Origin: Streptomyces sp. XM4193
GTDB taxonomy: Bacteria > Actinomycetota > Actinomycetes > Streptomycetales > Streptomycetaceae
Length of the DNA: 64,000 nucleotides
NCBI RefSeq assembly: GCF_023072595.1
Contig: NZ_JALLGK010000007.1
Span: 1-64,000 of the forward strand
Reading direction: 5' to 3'
Within the stretch, counting starts at the first letter, position 1. Each line of letters starts with the position of its first letter. This document shows, piece after piece, positions 51,801 through 58,695 of the stretch. The notes under the pieces were generated by a model that saw only the letters and a list, made by a program, of their open reading frames with translations, did not search any database and was not told the origin of the DNA. Both the position numbers and the translations under genes were made by a program.

Positions 51801-54800
51801 CGCCCGCCGTCGCCGGGCCCACCGCGCCCGCGCCCGCCGTCGTCGCCGCGGCCGGCCCTCGGGGTGGCGCTCAGCAGGACGGCGGTGCCGTGGCGCCGCC
51901 GAAGCCCCCGCCACCGCCGGCCCCCGCCCCGCAGCCCGGCGCCCGGTCGACCCTCGGTACCGGGGCGCGCTGCGACTTCAGTCTGTACTTCTTCGGCGAC
52001 TACCCCCAGGACACCTCCGACCGGGCGCCGCAGGAGGACCCGGACCGCTACGGACTGATCCTGGACGCCGCCGAGTTCGCCGACCGGCACGGCTTCCACG
52101 CGCTGTGGTTCCCCGAACGCCACTTCAACTCCTTCGGTTCGCTCTTCCCCAACCCTTCGGTGCTGGCCGCCGCACTGGCCACCCGAACCCGCCGGATCCG
52201 ACTCCAGGCCGGTTCGGTCGTACTGCCGCTGCACCACCCGATCCGGGTCGCCGAGGAGTGGTCGGTGGTGGACAACCTCTCCGGCGGACGGGCCGGACTG
52301 TGCATTGCCGGCGGCTGGCACGCGACGGACTTCGCGCTCGCCCCGCAGCACTACGGCCGCCACCGCGAGGTGTTGTACGAGCAGCTGGCGGACGTACGGA
52401 CGCTGTGGTCCGGGCGCCCGCTGGCGACCGCGGCGGGCGACGGCAGCCCGGTCGAGGTGACGCTGCACCCGCGTCCGGTGCAGCGTGAACTGCCCATGTA
52501 CGTCGCCGTGGTGAGCAATCCCGACAGCTACCGCAGGGCCGCCGCCGAGGGGCTGGGTGTGGTCACCAATCTGATGACGCAGACCGTGGAGCAGCTGGCG
52601 CAGAACATCGCGCTCTACCGTCGCACCCGCGCCGAGCACGGGCTGGATCCGGCACAGGGCCGGGTCGTGGTGCTGGTGCACACCTACCTCGGCGAGGACG
52701 GCGAGCAGGCTCGCGCCCAGGCGTACCGGCCGTTCGTCTCCTATCTGCGCTCCTCGCTCTCCCTCTTCGACCAGGTGACCAACAGCCTGGGTTTCGATGT
52801 GGACCTGGAGGGCGCCTCGGAGGAGGACGTGGACTTCCTCCTCTCCCGCGCCTACGACCGCTACTGCTCCTCGCGGGCGCTGATCGGTGACGAGCGGGAG
52901 GCCGCCGAGGTCGTCGAGGGCCTGGTGGCGGCGGGGGCGGACGAGATCGCCTGCTTCGTCGACTTCGGTGTCCCCCGCGAACAGGTCGTGGCCGCGCTGC
53001 CGGTCCTGGACCGGCTCCGCCGCGCACAGGTCCGGCCGTCCGGGCCGAGCGCCCCGCAACCGCCGGTTCCCGACTCCCCGCGGGCCGACTACACGCGTCC
53101 CCACGCCCGCGTGCCCGAGGTGCGACCGCTTCCGGCCGGGCCCGACGGAGCGCCGCCGCAGCCGGCCGGCGACCGGGACCCGAGCACCGACCACCGGCCG
53201 TCCCCCGACGTCACGGCGACGGGTCGAGGCACGGCGGAACCAGGCGTCACGGCGAAGCCCGGCAGGCAGACGACCGGGTTTCCGCTGACGCCCGCGCAGC
53301 GGCGCATCTGGTTCCTGGAGCAGCTGCATCCCGGCAGCAGCATGTACCACGAGCCCAAAGCCGTACTGCTCGAAGGCGCCCTGGACACCGGGGCGTTGCG
53401 GGAGTCGCTGCGGATGGTCGTGGCCCGCCACTCGGCACTGCGCACCGTCTTCGGCGACCGGGAGGGCGTGCCCTTCCGTGAGGTGCGGACGGACATGGCG
53501 GCGCACTGCCCGGTCGAGGACCACGACGGCGCCACGGTGGAGGAGGCGCTGCGCGCGGTGCTCGACACCGCGGGGCGGCAGACGTTCGACCTCGCCGAGG
53601 GTCCGCTCTTCCTCGCCCGCCTGCTGCGGCTCTCCGACGAGCGCCATCTGCTCTTCCTCCTCGCCCACCACATCGTCTTCGACTCCTCCTCCACCGCTGT
53701 GCTGGTCGGCGAACTCGCCGCGCACTACCGCGTGCTGACCGCACCGGGTTCGCAACAACCCGTCGACCTCGGGGAGTTGGCCGCGCCCGAGGCCGTCGCA
53801 CCGGACGAGCGGGAGGTCGCGGCCTCGCTGGAGTTCTGGCGCGACCGGCTGGCGGGCGCCCCCGAGCTGGAGCTGCCGACCGATCGCCCGCGGCCGGCGG
53901 TGCGCACCGGTCGGGGCGCGAGCCTGACCCACGAGCTGGACGGACCGCTCGTCGCCGACGTCTGCGCGCTGGCCGCCGAGCGACGGGCGACGCCGTTCAT
54001 GGCGCTGACCGCCGCGATCGGCGCGGTGTTGGCCCGCTTCTCGGGGCAGCGGGACCTCGTCGTCGGCACCGCCGTCTCGGCGCGCTCCGCCGGGCAGGAA
54101 GAGCTGATCGGTCTCTTTCTGGACACCGTGCCGCTGCGGCTGGACTTCACCGGTGATCCGGACTTCCCCGCACTGCTGCTGCGGGTGCGGGAGGCGGGCG
54201 CCGATGCGTACGAGCACCGGGAGGTGCCCTTCGAGGAGCTGGTGGAACGGCTCAACCCGCGCCGCGACCCGGGCCGGAACCCGCTCTTCCAGGTGATGGT
54301 GGAGTACGAGCGCGAGTCCGCGGTCGACTTCGACCCGCCCGCGGTCCGCGCCGCGCTGATCGACGTGCCCAGCGACCGCGCCCCGTTCGACCTCAGCTTC
54401 TACCTGACGCACCACGCGGACGGGGTGCGGATGATGGTGGAGTACGACACGGCGCTCTTCGACGCCGTGACCGTGCGGCGGCTGGTGGCGTATACGGAGC
54501 TGGTGCTGCGGCGGGCGGTGGAGTCCCCGGCAGCCTCCTTCGGGGAGCTGACCGCCGTCTCGGACGCCGACCGCACCCTGCTGGACGGGCTCGGGCGCAC
54601 CGCGGGGACGGCGACGTACGAGGACGCCACCCTGCACGCGCTGGTGTTGCGGCAGGCCGTCCTGACACCGGGTGCGGTGGCCGTCGAGCACGGCGAACAG
54701 CGGCTGTCCTACGGCGAGTTGGCGCTGCGCATCGACTCGCTGGCGCGTCTGCTGCGGGCTCGCGGGGCGGGACGCGGCAGCCGCGTCGCGGTGCTGCTGC

Positions 54801-57800
54801 CGCGTGGCGCGGGCCTGATCGTCGCGCTGCCCGCGGTGCTCGCGTCCGGCGCCGCGTACGTGCCGCTTGACCCCGGAGCGCCGACGCCGCGGCTGGCGGA
54901 CCAGCTTCTGGACTCCGCGCCCGTACTGCTGCTGGCCACCGAGGAGTTGCTGGGTGCCCACCCGGGCCTCGGGGACGGCGTGCCGGTCCAGCACCTCGAC
55001 ACGGACGGTCGCTTCGGCCCCGTCGAGCCGGCGTCCCGCGGGGAGTCGGACGACGGCGGGGCAGTCCCCGAGGAGCGGGCTCAGGAGCCGGCCGGAGGCG
55101 AGGTGCGGCCGGAGGACACCGCGTATCTGCTCTACACCTCGGGCTCGACCGGGCGGCCCAAGGCGGTGGTGGTGCCGCACCGGGGGCCGGTCAATCTGGT
55201 GCGCGCGCAGCTGGCGGCCCACCCGCCGCTGCGCACCCTCCAGTGGACCTCCGCCGTCTTCGACGTGAGCGTGCAGGAGATCTTCACGACGCTCGCCTCC
55301 GGCGCGGCGCTGGTGCTGGTCGACGACCGCGACCGCCACGATCCGGCCGCGCTGGCCGAGGTGGTGCGGCGGCACGGCGTGAACCGGATGTTCATGCCGT
55401 ACACCCCGCTCAAGCACCTGGTCGACAGCGGTGTGGAGCTGCCCTCGCTGCGGGAGCTGATCTCCGCGGGCGAGGCGCTCGAAGTGGGCGCCGCCCTGAA
55501 GGAGTTCCTGGCCGCCCACCCCGGCCTGACGCTGTACAACCAGTACGGGCCCACCGAGGCCTCGATCATCGTCACCTCCCAGCAGGTGGACCCCAGGGGT
55601 CCGAGGTGGGCGCCGATCGGACGGCCCGTCCCGGGCGCGGTGGTCGAACTGCTCGACGACGCGGGGCGACCGGTGCCGGTGGGGGTGACCGGCGAGATCC
55701 ATCTCGGCGGTGTTCCGGTGGCCCACGGGTACCACGCGCGCCCGCAGGAGACCGAGGCGGCGTTCACTGCCGGGTCGGCCGGCGCTCGGTACCGCACCGG
55801 CGATCTGGGCCGGTGGAACTCCGACGGCACTCTGCAGTTCCTCGGCCGGATCGACGACCGGGTCAAGATCCGCGGCCACCGGGTCGAACCGGGCGAGGTG
55901 CAGGCGGCACTGGCCGCGCTCGCCGGGGTCCGCGACGCGGTGGTGCTTCCCCGCCGCGACCGGCACGGGCAGTGGGAGCTGGTCGCCCACGTGGTCGGGG
56001 CCGATGCGGACATCCGGGTCGAGACGCTGCGCGAGGCGCTGGCCGAGGCGCTGCCCGACCACCTCGTACCCCGCGGCTGGGTGGTGCTCGACCGGCTGCC
56101 GGTGAACGCCGCGGGCAAGCTCGACCGTGCGCGGCTGCCCGAGCCCGGGCGCAGCGGCGACGCGGGCGGCGAGGACGGCGACACACCGGCGTCCACCGAC
56201 TGGGAGAGGGCGTTGCACGCGGTCTGGTGCGAGGAGTTGGAGCTCGGCCGGATCGGCGTGACCCGCTCGTTCTTCTCGGTGGGCGGCCATTCGCTGAGCG
56301 CCGTGCGGTTGGTGAACCGGATCTCCGCACTGTGGAAGCCGGGCCTGTCCATGGCCGACTTCTTCCGCGCACCGACCATCCGCGCGCTGGCGCGGATGCT
56401 GGAACAGCGGGCGGCGGCGCCGGAGTTCGGCGCGGCCCCCGGGCCGTACGAACCCGCCCGGACACCGGACACCGCACCGGAGCCCGAAGCCCCGGCGGCA
56501 CCGTGGCCCGCGGCACGAACGGCGCCCGCGGCCCCGGCGGACTCCGCCGAGGCGGCGAACGCTGCGGAGGGGGCCGCGCCGCAGCGGGGCGACGCGGGGA
56601 CCGACGGAACGGCGGAGGTGGTGGACTCGGCGCCGATGCCGGCCACGATGCGCAGGCTCTGGCTGCGCCACCACCAACGGGAGGACGCCAGCGTCTACAA
56701 CATCGCCCAGCGGATCGATCTGGAGGGCGCGCTCGATCCGGAGGATCTGCGGCAGGCCCTCGCCGGGCTCGTCGCACGTCACGGCGCGCTCCGCAGCCGG
56801 GCCGTACGGCGGGCGGGACGGCTTGTGGTGGAGGAGCTCGCGCAGGTGCCGGTGGAGCTGCCGGTCACCGAACTGCCGGACCGGCAGCGCCCGTCGGACG
56901 GACCGCACCGGGCGGAGGCGCCCGGCGACCCGTCTGCGCGGTCTGCGCGGTCTGCCGACAGCGGCCCGCGCGAGTCGGCCGACGCACCGTCGGACGCCGT
57001 GGAGCGCTGGTGCCGCGAACAGGTGGCGCAGGTGATCGCGATGGACCGGGCGCCGCTCTTCCGCTTCCGGCTGGCCCGCCGCGGACCGAGAAGCTGGACC
57101 CTGCTGACCGTCTGGCACCACGCAGTCTGCGACGGGTGGTCCTTCGGTGTGCTCTGGCGGGACCTGGGCGAGCTCTACCGGGCCCGTGTGCGGGGCGAGG
57201 CGCCCCGGTTCGCCGTTCCCGCGGGCCGGTTCACCGAGCTCGCGCGGGCGGAGAGCGAACGGGACGCGGATCGCGGGACGGAGCTGGAGGAGTTCTGGCG
57301 TGCCGAGCTGAAGGGGACGTCGACCGTGCTCGCACTCCCCCACGACCGGCCGAGGCCCCCGGTGCTCTCCGGCCGTGGAGCGCTGTGTGTCGGGGAGCTG
57401 GAGGGGGACTTCGGCGCGCGGCTCGCGCAGACCGCACGCTCGCTCGGTGCCACGCCGTACTCGGTGCTGGCCGGCGCCTTCGCGGTGTGGGCGGCACGCC
57501 GTCGCACTGAGGCGACCGGCCGCGCCTTCGACGAGGACCTGGTCCTCACCGTCTCCAACGCCAACCGGCTGGGCCGGGGCCGCGAGCAGGTCGTGGGCCT
57601 GGTCGGCGACGCGGTGCCGCTGCGGGCCGGGCTCGGCACGCTCGACGACTTCCCGGGCCTGGTGCGGCAGTTGGGCGGAACGCTCTTCTCGGTGCTGGAC
57701 CACCAGGACCTCCCGCTCGGGGAGATCGTCGACCTTCTGGAGCCGGGGCTGCCCGCCGCGCTGGTGCCCAACGTGCTCTTCACCGTGGTCACCGCGGAGC

Positions 57801-58066
57801 CGCAGAGCATCGAGCTGGCAGGGCTCTCCAGCACGGTGCGCACGCTGCCGACCTCGGGTGTCGCGCGCACCGAGCTCTACGTCGTCCTGGCCCCGCACGA
57901 ACAGGGGCTCACGGTGACGTTCGAGTACTCCACCGACCTCTTCTCGGCGGCGACCGTCGAGTCCTGGTCCGCGGAGCTGCTCGCGCTGCTGCGCCGGATC
58001 GTCCACGACCCGGAGCTGCCGCTGTCCGAACTGCTGCGCCCGGCCACGGAGTTCGACCACCGGTAG
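45857..58066 (+). CDS. Hybrid PKS-NRPS megasynthase: FAAL-ACP-KS-AT-ACP-LLM-C-A-PCP-C
   Basis: 4,069 residues from the ATG at 45857, with AGAGG upstream; the same frame is open before it but lies inside the transporter gene. Domains seen: acyl-AMP ligase (about 30-570, SSGSTGEPKAV at 189-199); ACP with Ser653; KS (about 744-1178, Cys921, His1057, His1097); AT (about 1281-1637, GHSVGEY Ser1387, RAFHS His1488, malonyl-type); ACP with Ser1732; Ala/Pro linker 1771-2030; luciferase-like flavin monooxygenase (2038-2391, FPERHFNSFG, LPLHHPIRVAEEW); condensation (2474-2902, HHIVFD at 2604-2609); adenylation (2920-3430, YTSGSTGRPKAV, YGPTEASI); PCP with Ser3479; terminal condensation (3592-4069, HHAVCDG from 3754). 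Inferred path: a fatty or aryl acid is adenylated, extended once with malonate, oxygenated by the flavin domain, joined to one amino acid, then released by the last C domain. There is no KR, DH or TE. The A-domain pocket reads about D-V-Q-T-I-A-Q-I-I, which does not match any code I know (nearest recalled is Pro). Confidence 0.93.
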   Translation: MEHVRGQDLCRGPEPERDERDPVDAVDALLRAAGARGPAGGGGVGGVATVESDGTGSSRGYGRLLEDARQLLGGLRAHGVRPGDPVVLCGLPLEDFFTAFWACVLGGARPAAIAESPLPGTPARSRLLHTVRLLGSPLVLTDAAGAAASADGEGPDRLRTLELRQCLGTAPATEFHTPRPEDTALLMLSSGSTGEPKAVRLTHGGLADFAAGTRRILDVQPGDTLVNWLPLDHSGAFLIYHLLPVFTGSTGVHTATDAVLANPLRWLDLLHEHRAQHGWAPTFAYRLVAEALAERESDTGWDLGGLKSLVCGGERVALPVLRDFLAATAPYGVREEHLAPVWGMAETVTAITWGRLDRPGTVHRLRRDSLAGRLVRADASTPEEECATFVASGSPAHGTTLRIVGEDGAPAGAGHIGRLQLRAPARLTPGYVNNPAADAEAYPEGREWLDTGDLAFLDQDQVVVTGRRKDILVLNGHNVSCHEVEDAAARVPGVRLGEVAACGVPHPTSGTEELVLLFVSRGAAEDERIAGELRATLFGRLRLTVGRTVPVAESDFPRTPAGKVRRQELRSRLLTKQPPPADRDGGAPQARSETATAPRSGAPADRDADSRHKPADVPPRADGVARVVREELARLVGRPVEAGVAFYELGLTSVLLARLRGRLEERLGVGVPSTAAFAHPTAEALAARLTALGARAAEPRTAEPRATTAPAPAPAGDKAPPGRGGAAVGGAAGRQDAGDAGGDDRRLAVIGMALRFPGARTPEQFWDNLREGVVSLRRFDEDELAAAGLTAEQRQSPEFVPVAGVLDEAEAFDAEHFGIAPKEARLTHPAHRLFLEVCHRALEDGGYAGEGGRERIAVFAGSGMNLYDHQAPGPSPHSAGRPSDPATEMQTAIGRESDFLASRVAHRLGLKGPAVGVRTACSSSLVAVHLAGQAVLSGDADLALAGAAAVHLPQESGYRTGPGSVLSPTGRCRTFDAEADGTVGGNGVAVVLLKRLDRALADSDTVHAVVLGSAINNDGREKVGFTAPGVPGQVEVVRQALARARVPADSLSYVEAHGTGTPVGDPVELEALSEALGEQTDRTGFCAVGSVKPNIGHLDSCAGMAGLIKTILSLRHRTLVPTPGLTRPHPELRLEKGPLTLVRELRAWTVEDGVPRRAGVSALGVGGTNAHVVLEEAPERRPGAPDGRPWLIPLSARSPEALVQLAGALRDRLRQRPAPHPADVATTLALGRPHHPVRDAVVGSTADEIADALEAVVRRAGSGDRRPGGGGSRETGPSAPVWAFAGQGSPRRGMSAGLYAAFPAARRTLEQCADLFRREFGGELLPLLLTPDRPAHGTGDREGREAGAVGDPWPTDTAQAALFSHQAALVEVWRGAGVQPALLLGHSVGEYAALYAAGALTLADGVRLTGWRGGLMESLGARGAMLAVRTDRERAQRLATVCGAEVAAVNGPASVVLSGDPAAIDSARELCAQQSLECRTLPVDRAFHSAAVEAALAEFAVRARRVRIGPLRVPLVSCVDGAVLEVGARVDAEHLCRQARQPVRFDLAMAAASRRGGRDFVEMGADRTLTGLGRHCLPGSRWVLAQGAGEAHEQVNGLLSGLGSLYRSGAELHWGALCTTGGRVPLPGHPMRARHLPYGAAPDDPAVGEERAGSANRAPVDRGTEDRADAAEAGPVDGGRVSAAQQAQNYTEEPDVDAELLISIRRLTADKLGRELAEVGPDSSFFELGADSLSLMGMTARLRELHGVRVPVRELFETVDTPRRLAERVRPQASAEPTPVGAANVAPGDTAARDGEAADTRAAANTDAAAGPTSLPPVPARRESTPDAASVVTRHVPQQTQSERREPSGAEAAAQAPGAPGPVGGAAESAEATAADQSPTHALLGRQLEVAEQLVRQVGGLLTGQLEVLRAAPGPAGAPTAPAAERTSGATDGSRAVAAPPLRGAGGAEARQEAPPETDAAPSTAHAPTAPAPTASGPATSAPAVAGPTAPAPAVVAAAGPRGGAQQDGGAVAPPKPPPPPAPAPQPGARSTLGTGARCDFSLYFFGDYPQDTSDRAPQEDPDRYGLILDAAEFADRHGFHALWFPERHFNSFGSLFPNPSVLAAALATRTRRIRLQAGSVVLPLHHPIRVAEEWSVVDNLSGGRAGLCIAGGWHATDFALAPQHYGRHREVLYEQLADVRTLWSGRPLATAAGDGSPVEVTLHPRPVQRELPMYVAVVSNPDSYRRAAAEGLGVVTNLMTQTVEQLAQNIALYRRTRAEHGLDPAQGRVVVLVHTYLGEDGEQARAQAYRPFVSYLRSSLSLFDQVTNSLGFDVDLEGASEEDVDFLLSRAYDRYCSSRALIGDEREAAEVVEGLVAAGADEIACFVDFGVPREQVVAALPVLDRLRRAQVRPSGPSAPQPPVPDSPRADYTRPHARVPEVRPLPAGPDGAPPQPAGDRDPSTDHRPSPDVTATGRGTAEPGVTAKPGRQTTGFPLTPAQRRIWFLEQLHPGSSMYHEPKAVLLEGALDTGALRESLRMVVARHSALRTVFGDREGVPFREVRTDMAAHCPVEDHDGATVEEALRAVLDTAGRQTFDLAEGPLFLARLLRLSDERHLLFLLAHHIVFDSSSTAVLVGELAAHYRVLTAPGSQQPVDLGELAAPEAVAPDEREVAASLEFWRDRLAGAPELELPTDRPRPAVRTGRGASLTHELDGPLVADVCALAAERRATPFMALTAAIGAVLARFSGQRDLVVGTAVSARSAGQEELIGLFLDTVPLRLDFTGDPDFPALLLRVREAGADAYEHREVPFEELVERLNPRRDPGRNPLFQVMVEYERESAVDFDPPAVRAALIDVPSDRAPFDLSFYLTHHADGVRMMVEYDTALFDAVTVRRLVAYTELVLRRAVESPAASFGELTAVSDADRTLLDGLGRTAGTATYEDATLHALVLRQAVLTPGAVAVEHGEQRLSYGELALRIDSLARLLRARGAGRGSRVAVLLPRGAGLIVALPAVLASGAAYVPLDPGAPTPRLADQLLDSAPVLLLATEELLGAHPGLGDGVPVQHLDTDGRFGPVEPASRGESDDGGAVPEERAQEPAGGEVRPEDTAYLLYTSGSTGRPKAVVVPHRGPVNLVRAQLAAHPPLRTLQWTSAVFDVSVQEIFTTLASGAALVLVDDRDRHDPAALAEVVRRHGVNRMFMPYTPLKHLVDSGVELPSLRELISAGEALEVGAALKEFLAAHPGLTLYNQYGPTEASIIVTSQQVDPRGPRWAPIGRPVPGAVVELLDDAGRPVPVGVTGEIHLGGVPVAHGYHARPQETEAAFTAGSAGARYRTGDLGRWNSDGTLQFLGRIDDRVKIRGHRVEPGEVQAALAALAGVRDAVVLPRRDRHGQWELVAHVVGADADIRVETLREALAEALPDHLVPRGWVVLDRLPVNAAGKLDRARLPEPGRSGDAGGEDGDTPASTDWERALHAVWCEELELGRIGVTRSFFSVGGHSLSAVRLVNRISALWKPGLSMADFFRAPTIRALARMLEQRAAAPEFGAAPGPYEPARTPDTAPEPEAPAAPWPAARTAPAAPADSAEAANAAEGAAPQRGDAGTDGTAEVVDSAPMPATMRRLWLRHHQREDASVYNIAQRIDLEGALDPEDLRQALAGLVARHGALRSRAVRRAGRLVVEELAQVPVELPVTELPDRQRPSDGPHRAEAPGDPSARSARSADSGPRESADAPSDAVERWCREQVAQVIAMDRAPLFRFRLARRGPRSWTLLTVWHHAVCDGWSFGVLWRDLGELYRARVRGEAPRFAVPAGRFTELARAESERDADRGTELEEFWRAELKGTSTVLALPHDRPRPPVLSGRGALCVGELEGDFGARLAQTARSLGATPYSVLAGAFAVWAARRRTEATGRAFDEDLVLTVSNANRLGRGREQVVGLVGDAVPLRAGLGTLDDFPGLVRQLGGTLFSVLDHQDLPLGEIVDLLEPGLPAALVPNVLFTVVTAEPQSIELAGLSSTVRTLPTSGVARTELYVVLAPHEQGLTVTFEYSTDLFSAATVESWSAELLALLRRIVHDPELPLSELLRPATEFDHR

Positions 58067-58080
58067 CGCCCGTTCCGCCC

Positions 58081-58121
58081 GTCGGCCCGGCGTCAGGGGA
58101 TCGCCCCCTGGCCGAGCCGAC
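58081..58121 (+). terminator. Possible terminator after the megasynthase gene
   Basis: Nested complementary arms: GTCGGC / GCCGAC outside and CAGGGG / CCCCTG inside, 15 bases after the stop. The rest of the roughly 570-base gap to 58696 is GC-rich, without a gene; the only recognisable element is the dre-like site at 58340. Confidence 0.5.
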
Positions 58122-58339
58122 GGGTTCGGGCTCCCACCACGGCGGCAGGGGGCGGGGGCTGCGGTCGCTCGCCCACGGGCACGGGCCCGCCGCCCTCTGC
58201 CGGCACCGCCGCCGCCTCCGCCTCCAGTACCGCCTCCGCCGGGCATCGGACCGCGGCCGGGCGGGAGTTGACGACAGCGCCGGCTCGGGCTGAAAGTTTC
58301 TGCCACCGGGCGGCACAACACCAGGTCAGCACTTGCTCA

Positions 58340-58355
58340 ACTGGTGTAGACCACC
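58340..58355 (+). promoter_or_regulatory. dre-like site upstream of nagZ-namZ-amiE-like operon
   Basis: ACTGGTGTAGACCACC fits the DasR consensus ACTGGTCTAGACCACT with two changes. About 340 bases before the first ATG of the cell-wall recycling set. The long distance implies a long leader or a promoter close to 58340. It suggests DasR control through amino-sugar status. Confidence 0.65.
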
Positions 58356-58695
58356 GGGGGTGCGCCCGTGGTCTTTACGGGTGGTACTCGCGCCTGCGTT
58401 ACTCATGCCCAACCCCGACCACCCCGGTCGGCGGTCCCGCCGGTCCGGCCGCGCCCGTACCGGCGAAGGCCGCTCCCCACTCCCGCCCGCATCCGCGGTT
58501 CCGCACCGAGCACCACCGGAACCCCCGGCCGACTTCCCTGCCGGCCCGCCCTGTTCGGCGGAGCCGCGCCCCGCCCGGCGACGACCGTCCGCTGCCCGCA
58601 CCGCGGACTCGCCCCGCACCGCCCCGCCGACAACCCGCCCGCCCCGGCTCGATGCGCCTCTCCACTCCCCTGCCCGGTTTCGGAAGGAGCGTTCC

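Noticed and set aside
51782..58321. 2,179-codon open frame antisense to the megasynthase
   Set aside because: Low-complexity Arg/Gly/Val/Gln composition, no motif, and the + strand frame has full catalytic motifs.
58333..58695. Upstream extension of the NagZ reading frame
   Set aside because: No ribosome site; the ATG at 58696 has a strong one and opens a signal peptide.
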